Part shown: positions 9,904 through 17,427 of the stretch, piece by piece
How the letters are laid out: each line of letters opens with the position of its first letter
Numbering within the stretch: the stretch's first letter is position 1
Source of the DNA: Intrasporangiaceae bacterium URHB0013
GTDB taxonomy: Bacteria > Actinomycetota > Actinomycetes > Actinomycetales > Dermatophilaceae
Assembly: GCA_000620545.1 (NCBI GenBank)
Contig: JIBA01000003.1
Location: 96,866 to 160,865 of the forward strand
DNA: 64,000 nucleotides
Direction: 5' to 3'
Notes under the pieces: generated by a model
What the model saw: only the letters and a program-made list of their open reading frames with translations
The model's database searches: none
Told to the model about the DNA's origin: nothing
Made by a program: the position numbers and the translations under genes

Positions 9904-11498
9904 ACGACACTCCCGTCGTCGACGAGCCGCTCCTCGCCCTGCTGCGAGCAGACCTTGCGGCGGCCGGCTACACCGTCCACGGCGTCGCCGAGCGGCTCGG
10001 CCCGGTGGCCTCGGCCGCTCTCCATCGCGAGCAGCCGCTGCCGGCCCTGCTCGCGACCGAGTCGTCCGTCACGGCGGTGGACGATGCGTGCGGCGTCCTC
10101 GTGCGGCTCTTCGCCTTGGGCCGGTCCGTGCGCGCGGCGGCCCTGGCTGCTGCCCTGCCGTCGCTCGGTGTCGACGGGGCCGTCGCCCTCGGGCTCGTAC
10201 GCCTCGAAGGCGGCCGGGCCGGCTTCGGTGCCGACCGCCTCGGGCGGACGGACCGCGACGTCCTTCCTCTCTGCGACCTACGCCCCTACGGCGACGACGC
10301 CCACGACTGGTGGGTCGCCTCCGACCTGTCCGAGCTGGCCGTCGGCGGTCCGCTGCGACCCGACCACGTGCTCGGCATCGGCGGCGCCTCGACCACGCTC
10401 GCCTCGTGGACCGCCCGCCGGTCCGTCGAGCGCGCCCTCGACCTCGGCACCGGCTGCGGGGTGCAGGCGCTGCACCTGACGGGGCACGTCGGCGCGATCA
10501 TCGCCACCGACATCTCGGAGCGAGCCCTGGCGTATGCCGCCTTCAACGTCGCCCTCAACGTCGCCCTCGCCGCGTCCGACGGTGCCGGCGCGATCCCGGA
10601 CGTCGAGCTGCTCTCTGGTGACCTGCTCGATCCCGTTGCGGGGCAACGGTTCTCGCTGGTCGTCAGCAACCCTCCCTTCGTCATCACGCCGCGGGACCAG
10701 GACCTGCCGCTCTACGAGTACCGCGACGGCGGCCGGGCCGGTGACACCCTGGTCCGTTCGCTCGTGCGCCAGGTGGGCACGGTGCTCGAACCGGGTGGCG
10801 TCGCCCAGTTCCTCGGCAACTGGGAGGTCCGGGCCGGTCGCACGTGGCTCGACGTGTGGGGCGACTGGCTCGACGAGCAGGCCCGCGAGGGTGTCGCCCT
10901 CGATGCCTGGGTGATCCAGCGCGAGTCGCAGGACCCCGCCGAGTATGCCGAGCTGTGGGCGCGCGACGGCGGCGCTCAGCCCGGAAGCGAGGCCCACTCG
11001 CGCATGTATGCCGCGTGGCTGCGCGACTTCGCCGCGCGCGGGGTCGAGCGGATCGGCTTCGGCGTCGTCACGCTCCAGCGACCGACGACCGACCGTCCGA
11101 CGTGGCGCTCGCTCGACGAGGCGCACGGTCCCGTCGCGGCGCCGATGGGTCCGACGATCGACGCGGGTCTGCGGGCCCGGACCTGGCTTGACGAGCACTC
11201 CGACGACGAGGTCCTCGACGTCGCGTGGTCCTGCGCCGCTGACGTGACGGAGGAGCGACACGGCACCCCCGGTGCCGAGGACCCGAGCGTCATCCTCGTG
11301 CGCCAGGGCGGCGGGCTGGGACGCGTCGTCCGCGCCGGGACGCTGCTGGCGGCATACCTCGGCGTGGCGGACGGGGAGCTGACGGCGCGGGTCGCACTCG
11401 ACGCCATCGCGACGGTGCTCGGTACCGACGCGGCTGACGTGTACTCGGAGCTCGTCCCGCAGGTGCGCGACCTCGTGGCAGACGGTCTGCTCGTCTGA
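9900..11498 (+). CDS. Class I SAM-dependent methyltransferase with N-terminal helical domain
   Basis: Predicted methyltransferase of about 532 residues: an N-terminal helical domain (DUF7059-like), then a Rossmann core with LDLGTGCGVQALHL and the catalytic NPPFVI motif. NPPF is typical of enzymes that methylate amide or exocyclic amino groups (PrmC/RsmC type). The substrate is unknown. The first ATG/GTG in frame (GTG 10005) would delete about 35 residues that read as good family sequence (LLALLRADLAAAGYTVHGV). The only codon available upstream is CTG at 9900, which overlaps the STAS stop as CTGA; I take that as the likely start, coupled to the STAS gene. Confidence 0.8.
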   Translation: MNDTPVVDEPLLALLRADLAAAGYTVHGVAERLGPVASAALHREQPLPALLATESSVTAVDDACGVLVRLFALGRSVRAAALAAALPSLGVDGAVALGLVRLEGGRAGFGADRLGRTDRDVLPLCDLRPYGDDAHDWWVASDLSELAVGGPLRPDHVLGIGGASTTLASWTARRSVERALDLGTGCGVQALHLTGHVGAIIATDISERALAYAAFNVALNVALAASDGAGAIPDVELLSGDLLDPVAGQRFSLVVSNPPFVITPRDQDLPLYEYRDGGRAGDTLVRSLVRQVGTVLEPGGVAQFLGNWEVRAGRTWLDVWGDWLDEQAREGVALDAWVIQRESQDPAEYAELWARDGGAQPGSEAHSRMYAAWLRDFAARGVERIGFGVVTLQRPTTDRPTWRSLDEAHGPVAAPMGPTIDAGLRARTWLDEHSDDEVLDVAWSCAADVTEERHGTPGAEDPSVILVRQGGGLGRVVRAGTLLAAYLGVADGELTARVALDAIATVLGTDAADVYSELVPQVRDLVADGLLV

Positions 11499-11553
11499 GC
11501 GAGCGGGCACCCGCGTCGCCGCGAAGGCGCCTGGACCAGTTTCGGGAATCGAC

Positions 11554-11582
11554 TTGTGAGTGAGCACTCACTCATTCATGAT
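11554..11582 (+). promoter_or_regulatory. tetR promoter with embedded operator
   Basis: TTGTGA (-35, 11554-11559) and CATGAT (-10, 11577-11582) are 17 bp apart. Between them TGAGTGAG and CTCACTCA (11557-11574) form a perfect inverted repeat around a 2-bp centre, a classic TetR-family operator. The arrangement predicts repression by the TetR protein encoded next. Confidence 0.7.
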
Positions 11583-11589
11583 GGACAGC

Positions 11590-12360
11590 ATGTCGACACG
11601 CGTGGAGGGCCAAGCGACCAGCGTCCCGACCGGTCAGCGAACCGGTCAACGAGCGTCTCCGATGAGTCCCGAGGACCGTCGCGACGCCCTCATCGACGTC
11701 TTCGTCCGCCTCGCCCACCGCGAGGGACGCAAACCCACGACGAGTGAGATCGCCCAGGAGGCCGGTGTCGCCGAGGGGACCATCTTCCGGGCCTTCCCGA
11801 CCAAGGAGGTCCTCGAGAAGGAGGCCGTGCAGGCGGCGTTCTGCCCGGCCCCCGTGCGGCGACGCATCGCGGCCATCGACCCCGAGGGCTCACTGCGGGA
11901 CCGGCTCGTGGACTTCACCCGGATCATGCAGCTGCGCTTCACCGAGGTCTTCGGCCTGATGGGCGCGCTCGGACTGACGGAGCCGCCCAACCGCGGGCCG
12001 CACCAGGCCTGTTACGACGCCGGCCGCCACCTGCGCGGCCACGCCGACGAGGAAGAGCACGGGGCCGCTCACCAGCCGCTGCTCGACACGGTCCACCAGC
12101 TGCTCATCCGCGACGAGGACCGCCTCCTCGTCCCCGGCGTCGACGTCGTCCACCGGATCCGGCTGCTCACCTTCTCGGGCAGCCACCCCGGCATCGCCGA
12201 CGGACAGGTGCTGACTCCCGAGGAGATCGTCGACACCGTCCTCTTCGGTCTCGTGCGGCGGCCGAGCACGACCGAGAGCGGCCTGTCCATCACCGAGCTC
12301 CACGCTCAGCTCGGCGGCGACCCGCGGATGCTCGCACCGCTCGAGGAGCCACGGCCGTGA
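11590..12360 (+). CDS. TetR family transcriptional repressor
   Basis: DNA-binding repressor, 256 residues. The N-terminal helix-turn-helix region (about 37-90: PTTSEIAQEAGVAEGTIFRA) is followed by a ligand-sensing domain with no recognisable specificity. I chose ATG 11590 because it lies 7 bp after the -10 box, making the message leaderless. The earlier ATGs at 11578 and 11581 would overlap the promoter itself. The operator in its own promoter indicates autorepression. It precedes an ABC exporter by 73 bp, so the two may share a regulon, although the exporter has its own promoter. Confidence 0.88.
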   Translation: MSTRVEGQATSVPTGQRTGQRASPMSPEDRRDALIDVFVRLAHREGRKPTTSEIAQEAGVAEGTIFRAFPTKEVLEKEAVQAAFCPAPVRRRIAAIDPEGSLRDRLVDFTRIMQLRFTEVFGLMGALGLTEPPNRGPHQACYDAGRHLRGHADEEEHGAAHQPLLDTVHQLLIRDEDRLLVPGVDVVHRIRLLTFSGSHPGIADGQVLTPEEIVDTVLFGLVRRPSTTESGLSITELHAQLGGDPRMLAPLEEPRP

Positions 12361-12368
12361 CAAACCAG

Positions 12369-12399
12369 TTGACCCTCACCCCCCGTGAGTCCCTAGCGT
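12369..12399 (+). promoter_or_regulatory. MerR/TipA-type promoter of the ABC exporter
   Basis: TTGACC (12369-12374) and TAGCGT (12394-12399) are separated by 19 bp, the overlong spacer that MerR-family activators act on. The dyad CTCAC-N5-GTGAG fills the first 15 bp of the spacer. The same elements in the same register occur at 50749-50779 in front of the TipA-like regulator gene. Confidence 0.7.
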
Positions 12400-12433
12400 T
12401 CCCGAGCGACACCACGCACCGAAAGGCACCACC

Positions 12434-14164
12434 ATGCTGATCCGACTGCTCCGCAGTCACCTGCGCCCCTACTCGGGCCAGATCGTGCTCATCGTGCTGG
12501 CCCAGCTGGTCAGCACCATGGCTTCGCTCTACCTGCCGAGCCTCAACGGCGAGATCATCGACCAGGGCGTCGCCAAGGGTGATACCAGCTTCATCCTCAG
12601 CCGCGGCGGCATCATGCTCGCCGTCAGCATGGTGCAGATCGCCGCATCGGTCGCGGCCACCTTCCTCGCGGCCCGCGTCGCCATGGGGATGGGTCGCGAC
12701 GTCCGGGGCAACGTGTTCGGCACGGTCGTCGACTTCTCGGCCCAGGAGGTGACCCGCTTCGGCGCCCCGACGCTCATCTCCCGCAACACCAACGACGTGA
12801 CGCAGGTGCAGATGGTCGTCTTCATGGCCTTCACCCTGCTCGTGACGACGCCGATCATGATGGTCGGCGGCATCATCATGGCGCTGCGTGAGGACATCGG
12901 CCTGGCGTGGCTCGTCGCCGTCGCGGTGCCGCTCCTCGGTCTCGTCGTCGGCCTCGTCATCTCGCGGATGGTGCCGTGGTTCGGCCGCATGCAGACCTCC
13001 CTCGACGGGGTCAACCGCGTCATGCGCGAGCAGATCACCGGCATCCGCGTCGTGCGCGCCTTCGTCCGCGAGGAGCACGAGGAGGCGCGGTTCGCCGAGG
13101 CCAACGGACAGCTGACCAATGCCGGTCTGCAGGTCGGCCGGCTCATGGCGCTCGTCTTCCCGATCGTCATGCTGATCTTCAACCTCTCGACCGCGGCGGT
13201 CATGTGGTTCGGCGCCCACCGCATCGCGTCGGGCGACCTGCAGATCGGCCAGATGACGGCGTTCCTGTCCTACCTCGTCCAGATCCTCATGGCCGTCATG
13301 ATGGCGACCTTCATGGCGACGATGATCCCGCGCGCCTCGGTCTCGGCCGGGCGCCTCCAGGAGGTCCTCGAGACCGAGTCGTCCGTCGTGGAGTCCGTCC
13401 AGCCCCTGCGGATGCCTGCGGCCGCCGCCGGGCTCGAGTTCGTCGGTGTCGACTTCCACTACCCGGGCGCCGAGGCGGCCGTGCTCCACGACGTCAGCTT
13501 CCGGGCCGAGCCCGGCCGGACGACGGCCATCATCGGCTCCACAGGAGCCGGCAAGACGACGCTCATCGGCCTCGTCCCGCGCCTCTTCGACGCGTCCACC
13601 GGCCGGGTGCGGGTGGCCGGCGTCGACGTGCGCGACCTCGAGCTCGACGACCTGTGGGGCAAGATCGGGCTCGTTCCCCAGAAGCCCTACCTCTTCAGCG
13701 GGACCGTCGCCAGCAACCTGCGCTACGGCAACCCCGAGGCCACCGACGACGAGCTGTGGGACGCCCTGCGCATCGCGCAGGGGGTGCAGTTCGTGCAGGC
13801 CATGGGAGGCCTCGACTCAGCCATCGCGCAGGGCGGTACCAACGTGTCGGGGGGCCAGCGCCAGCGCCTCGCCATCGCCCGGGCCATCGTCAAACGCCCC
13901 GACATCTACCTGTTCGACGACTCGTTCTCGGCCCTCGACCTGTCCACCGACGCTCGCCTGCGCCGGGACCTCCGGCCGGCCACGGCCGACAGCACCGTCG
14001 TCATCGTGGCCCAGCGCGTGTCGACCATCGTCGACGCCGACCACATCATCGTGCTCGAGGACGGCCGCATCGTCGGCCAGGGCACGCACGACCAGCTCGT
14101 CGACTCCTGCGAGACCTACCAGGAGATCGTCGTGTCCCAGCGCAGCGCGGAGGAGGCGGCCTGA
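12434..14164 (+). CDS. ABC exporter half-transporter, degenerate-site subunit
   Basis: Membrane-spanning ABC exporter subunit (576 residues): six-helix transmembrane domain (about 1-320) fused to an ATPase domain with Walker A GSTGAGKTT and an intact signature (NVSGGQRQR). The Walker B region reads LFDDSFSALD, so Asp replaces the catalytic Glu. This marks the degenerate-site member of a heterodimeric exporter (BmrC or TM287 type). The stop overlaps the next subunit as TGATG. GAAAGG lies 8 bp before the ATG. A role in drug or lipid efflux is inferred from the family and from the MerR-type promoter. Confidence 0.9.
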   Translation: MLIRLLRSHLRPYSGQIVLIVLAQLVSTMASLYLPSLNGEIIDQGVAKGDTSFILSRGGIMLAVSMVQIAASVAATFLAARVAMGMGRDVRGNVFGTVVDFSAQEVTRFGAPTLISRNTNDVTQVQMVVFMAFTLLVTTPIMMVGGIIMALREDIGLAWLVAVAVPLLGLVVGLVISRMVPWFGRMQTSLDGVNRVMREQITGIRVVRAFVREEHEEARFAEANGQLTNAGLQVGRLMALVFPIVMLIFNLSTAAVMWFGAHRIASGDLQIGQMTAFLSYLVQILMAVMMATFMATMIPRASVSAGRLQEVLETESSVVESVQPLRMPAAAAGLEFVGVDFHYPGAEAAVLHDVSFRAEPGRTTAIIGSTGAGKTTLIGLVPRLFDASTGRVRVAGVDVRDLELDDLWGKIGLVPQKPYLFSGTVASNLRYGNPEATDDELWDALRIAQGVQFVQAMGGLDSAIAQGGTNVSGGQRQRLAIARAIVKRPDIYLFDDSFSALDLSTDARLRRDLRPATADSTVVIVAQRVSTIVDADHIIVLEDGRIVGQGTHDQLVDSCETYQEIVVSQRSAEEAA

Positions 14165-16290
14165 TGGCCGAGGGAGTCAAGACGGCCGAGGAGAAGGCCG
14201 CAGAGGACCGGCGCGGTCCCGCCCGCCGGGGCGGTCCGCCCCACATGCAGATGGGCCAGCCCGGTGAGAAGTCGCTCGACTTCGGACCCTCGGCCAAGCG
14301 CCTGCTCGGCCGGTTGCGTCCTCACCGCGTCAAGGTGGTGCTCGTCCTCGTGCTGGCGGTTGCCAGCGTCGCGCTCAGCTCGATCGGCCCGAAGATCCTC
14401 GGCCGCGCGACCGACCTGATCTTCGCCGGAGCCATCGGTGGCACGATCGACGCTCCGCCCGGCACGACCAAGGAGCAGGTCGTCGACACCCTGCGCGCGC
14501 AGGGCCAGACGACGTATGCCGACCTGCTGAGCAACGTCGACTTCACCCCCGGCGAGGGCATCGACTTCGAGGCCGTGGGCAGCGTGCTGCTGTTCGTCGT
14601 CGGGCTCTTCGTCGCGGCATCGCTGCTCATGTGGATCCAGGGCTGGATCCTGCAGGGCGTCCTCCAGCGCACGATGTACGACCTGCGCCAGGAGGTCGAG
14701 GCCAAGCTCAACCGGCTGCCCCTGCCCTACTTCGACAACCAGCCCCGCGGCGAGCTGCTGAGCCGGGTCACCAACGACATCGACAACGTCGGCCAGTCGC
14801 TGCAGCAGACCATGTCGCAGCTGCTCAACTCACTGCTGACCGTCGTGGCCGTGCTCGGCATCATGTTCTGGATCTCGTGGGGGCTCGCGCTCCTGGCGCT
14901 CGTCACCATCCCGATCTCGGTCGTCGTCACGAGCCTCATCGCCAAGCGCTCGCAGAAGCTGTTCATCCAGCAGTGGCGCAACACGGGCGAGCTCAACGGC
15001 ATCGTCGAGGAGACCTTCACCGGCCACGGCCTCGTCAAGGTCTACGGCCGCCAGAAGGAGACCCAGGAGAACTTCAAGCGGAAGAATGACGAGCTGTTCG
15101 AGGCGTCCTTCGGTGCGCAGTTCATCAGCGGCATCATCATGCCGGTCATGATGTTCGTCGGGAACCTCAACTACGTCGCGATCGCCGTCGTCGGTGGCCT
15201 GCGGGTCGCGTCGGGCACGATGAGCCTCGGTGACGTCCAGGCGTTCATCCAGTACTCGCGGCAGTTCACGCAGCCGCTGACCCAGGTCGCCTCGATGGCC
15301 AACGTGCTCCAGTCCGGTGTCGCGTCGGCCGAGCGCGTCTTCGAGGTGCTTGACGCCGATGAGCAGGAGCTCGACGCCGCCGCGCCGGCGCGCATCGACG
15401 ACCCGCACGGCGCCGTCGCGTTCGAGTCGGTCGCGTTCTCCTACACCCCCGAGAAGCCGCTCATCGAGGACCTCGACCTGTCGGTCCGCCCCGGCCAGAC
15501 GGTTGCCATCGTCGGACCCACCGGCGCCGGCAAGACGACGCTCGTCAACCTCATCATGCGGTTCTACGAGCTCGACGGTGGACGCATCACCATCGACGGC
15601 GTCGACATCCGCGATCTGACGCGCCACGACCTGCGCGCGCGCATCGGCATGGTCCTGCAGGACACCTGGCTCTTCGGCGGCTCGATCCGCGACAACATCG
15701 CCTACGGCCGCCCGGGCGCCACGGACGAGGAGGTCATCGCGGCCGCCAAGGCCACCTACGTCGACCGCTTCGTGCACTCGCTGCCCGACGGCTACGACAC
15801 GGTGCTCGACGACGAGGCGTCCAACATCTCGGCTGGCGAGAAGCAGCTCGTCACCATCGCCCGGGCGTTCCTGTCCGACCCGGCACTGCTCATCCTCGAC
15901 GAGGCGACGAGCTCGGTCGACACACGCACCGAGCTTCTCGTCCAGAGCGCCATGGCGGCGCTGCGGTCCGACCGCACGAGCTTCGTCATCGCCCACCGGC
16001 TCTCGACGATCCGCGATGCCGACCTCATCCTCGTCATGGAGGAGGGGCGCATCGTCGAGAAGGGCACGCACGCCGAGCTGCTCGCGACGGGCGGCGCCTA
16101 CGCCACGTTGTATGCCGCCCAGTTCACGGGTGCCGCGGCCGACCTCGACGAGTCGGCGGAGGCTGCTGCCGCGCCGAACGGCATACCCGAGATGGCGGGT
16201 GTCGGAGCGGGCGCACCCGGCCCGGCTGGAGGTCCCGGCGTCCCGGCGCCCGACACGGCCATCCCGGCGGACGGCAGCGCCCCGGACTGA
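14164..16290 (+). CDS. ABC exporter half-transporter, catalytic-site subunit
   Basis: Partner of the preceding subunit, 708 residues. It has a hydrophilic N-terminal stretch of about 45 residues, a six-helix membrane domain with an inserted extracytoplasmic loop (about 100-140), and an ATPase domain with Walker A GPTGAGKTT and a normal Walker B (LLILDEATSS). Its signature is altered (NISAGEKQL). Together the pair forms one complete ATP site (this Walker A/B with the partner's signature) and one degenerate site. The C-terminal 45 residues are Ala/Pro/Gly-rich. The ATG overlaps the upstream stop, so equal production is likely. Confidence 0.9.
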   Translation: MAEGVKTAEEKAAEDRRGPARRGGPPHMQMGQPGEKSLDFGPSAKRLLGRLRPHRVKVVLVLVLAVASVALSSIGPKILGRATDLIFAGAIGGTIDAPPGTTKEQVVDTLRAQGQTTYADLLSNVDFTPGEGIDFEAVGSVLLFVVGLFVAASLLMWIQGWILQGVLQRTMYDLRQEVEAKLNRLPLPYFDNQPRGELLSRVTNDIDNVGQSLQQTMSQLLNSLLTVVAVLGIMFWISWGLALLALVTIPISVVVTSLIAKRSQKLFIQQWRNTGELNGIVEETFTGHGLVKVYGRQKETQENFKRKNDELFEASFGAQFISGIIMPVMMFVGNLNYVAIAVVGGLRVASGTMSLGDVQAFIQYSRQFTQPLTQVASMANVLQSGVASAERVFEVLDADEQELDAAAPARIDDPHGAVAFESVAFSYTPEKPLIEDLDLSVRPGQTVAIVGPTGAGKTTLVNLIMRFYELDGGRITIDGVDIRDLTRHDLRARIGMVLQDTWLFGGSIRDNIAYGRPGATDEEVIAAAKATYVDRFVHSLPDGYDTVLDDEASNISAGEKQLVTIARAFLSDPALLILDEATSSVDTRTELLVQSAMAALRSDRTSFVIAHRLSTIRDADLILVMEEGRIVEKGTHAELLATGGAYATLYAAQFTGAAADLDESAEAAAAPNGIPEMAGVGAGAPGPAGGPGVPAPDTAIPADGSAPD

Positions 16291-16299
16291 GTCGTGTGC

Positions 16300-16339
16300 G
16301 ACGGGGCCCCGTCATCCACCCGGATGGCGGGGCCTCGTC
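16300..16339 (+). terminator. Hairpin terminator after the exporter genes
   Basis: Two 18-base arms (16 of 18 paired, starting GACGGGGCC) around a 4-base loop begin 9 bp after the exporter stop. There is no T-run, as is common in actinobacteria. Confidence 0.8.
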
Positions 16340-16412
16340 GTACCCGTCCTCAGGTGCGACGGCCAGTGCCGCGGGGCGCCACGACCCGCCGTGACCCGGA
16401 ACGGGCGCTCGC

Positions 16413-16448
16413 CTGTCACCGCGCCTGTCACCGCGCGTGTTACCGCGG
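16413..16448 (+). repeat. Three 12-bp direct repeats upstream of a SARP-type promoter
   Basis: CTGTCACCGCGC at 16413, the same again at 16425, and a variant GTGTTACCGCGG at 16437, with an exact 12-bp period. They sit immediately before the GTTAG repeats that control the secreted amidase-like gene and may be extra regulator sites. Confidence 0.5.
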
Positions 16449-16449
16449 C

Positions 16450-16482
16450 GGTTAGGGGGGTGTTAGCGGGCCTGACGAGTCT
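16450..16482 (+). promoter_or_regulatory. Predicted SARP-dependent promoter A
   Basis: GTTAG at 16451 and 16462 (11 bp apart) are followed after 10 bp by GAGTCT as a -10 candidate (16477-16482). The layout matches sites B (17395-17427) and C (21481-21512) and the known SARP rule of tandem repeats 11 bp apart close to the -10. It drives the gene at 16579 with a leader of about 90 nt. Confidence 0.6.
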
Positions 16483-16578
16483 GGAGTCACGTCCTCGTCC
16501 TGCAGTTCCGGGACAAGGCCTGCCGACCTCGGGCGACCGACCGGCCCACGAGTTGCACCCACCAGCAAGGAGCACACC

Positions 16579-17067
16579 ATGTTGTCCCTCAACCGGCGGA
16601 ACACCGCTCGCACGTTCGCAACTGCCGTCGCCCTGGCGGCCGCCACCTCCGGCGTCGTGCCCCTGGCCCCCGTCTCGTCGGCCGATGCGGCCAGCGCCAT
16701 GGTCACCCACGCGCGCAACTACCTCGGCACCTACCAGGGCCAGTGCAAGGTCTTCGTCCAGAAGATCTACGCCGAGGTCTACCCGAACACCCTTGGCGTC
16801 GGCTACTACCAGGCCTACGTCAACGCGGGCTACCACCGGGTGGCCAAGGCGGACGTCGTGCCGGGCGACATCATCCAGGAGACGGATGCCGGGTCGCACA
16901 CGACAGGGATCCACACCGCGATCGTCACCGGCGACCCGGCCGGTGGCGAGATCCGGGTCATCGACTCCAACTTCGTGGCGACCAACAAGGTCGGGGAGCA
17001 CACCTACAACCCGACGACGCACGCGCAGTCCCACGGCGGCGTGGCCTACTACTGGCACAAGGGCTGA
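16579..17067 (+). CDS. Secreted CHAP/NlpC-P60-like cysteine hydrolase candidate
   Basis: Exported protein of 162 residues: signal peptide of about 37 residues ending near SSADA, then a compact domain. A GQCKVFVQKIY segment places Cys at a helix start, followed by PGDIIQ, GIHTAIVTG and RVIDSNF. That order (Cys, then the His-containing strand, then an Asp/Asn) is the layout of papain-like cell-wall amidases (CHAP or NlpC/P60). Catalysis on peptidoglycan is an inference. AAGGAG lies 7 bp before the ATG. It is preceded by promoter site A and followed by a strong shared terminator, and probably belongs to the SARP regulon. Confidence 0.75.
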   Translation: MLSLNRRNTARTFATAVALAAATSGVVPLAPVSSADAASAMVTHARNYLGTYQGQCKVFVQKIYAEVYPNTLGVGYYQAYVNAGYHRVAKADVVPGDIIQETDAGSHTTGIHTAIVTGDPAGGEIRVIDSNFVATNKVGEHTYNPTTHAQSHGGVAYYWHKG

Positions 17068-17095
17068 CTGGCGCCGAAGGCCGCCCGGACGCGCA

Positions 17096-17137
17096 ACGGG
17101 TGCGCCGCAGCGGAGGACTCCTCTGCGGCGCACCCGT
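17096..17137. terminator. Bidirectional hairpin terminator
   Basis: Arms of 20 bases (19 paired, beginning ACGGGTGCGCCGCAG) enclose a 2-base centre. It lies between convergent genes, the CHAP-like gene on + and the 53-residue peptide gene on -, and can serve both. Confidence 0.8.
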
Positions 17138-17172
17138 GCGGTTGGTTCGCTCCGGCGCGGGCCAGAGCTCGT

Positions 17173-17334
17173 TCAGATGGACGTGGGCGGCTGGATCGGG
17201 CAGGTGCCGTTGGTCGACTGGACGATGTGCTTGACGCACCAGACGGACGCCTCGGCGGAGCCGGCGCCGTGCGTCGTGAGGGCGAGGACGGTTGCCGCGA
17301 CGAGGACGGCTGCGGCCCGGTTGACATGCTTCAC
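17173..17334 (-). CDS. Small secreted two-cysteine peptide precursor
   Basis: A short gene of 53 codons. The GTG start has AGGGG 6 bp upstream. The product begins MKHVNRAAAVLVAATVLALT, a typical signal peptide, with a predicted cut after AEA (residue 29). The mature part would be 24 residues with cysteines at mature positions 4 and 16 (SVWCVKHIVQSTNGTCPIQP). It lies 88 bp downstream of the SARP gene on the same strand, has promoter site B in front, and ends before a strong terminator. Function unknown; a secreted antimicrobial or signalling peptide is possible. The evidence is ribosome site, signal peptide and context, not homology. Confidence 0.65.
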   Translation of the reverse strand: MKHVNRAAAVLVAATVLALTTHGAGSAEASVWCVKHIVQSTNGTCPIQPPTSI

Positions 17335-17394
17335 GTGGGTCCCCTGATGTGTGACGTGTCGGGCTCCGGGTTCGGAGCCCTGCGGACGTTTCGC

Positions 17395-17427
17395 AGCCTA
17401 GGGGAGCCGCCCTAACTCGTCGCTAAC
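17395..17427 (-). promoter_or_regulatory. Predicted SARP-dependent promoter B
   Basis: On the minus strand GTTAG occurs twice 11 bp apart (CTAAC on + at 17423 and 17412), followed after 11 bp by TAGGCT (17400-17395), a good -10. The upstream repeat includes the stop codon of the SARP gene. It would drive the 53-residue peptide gene with a leader of about 54 nt. Confidence 0.65.
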
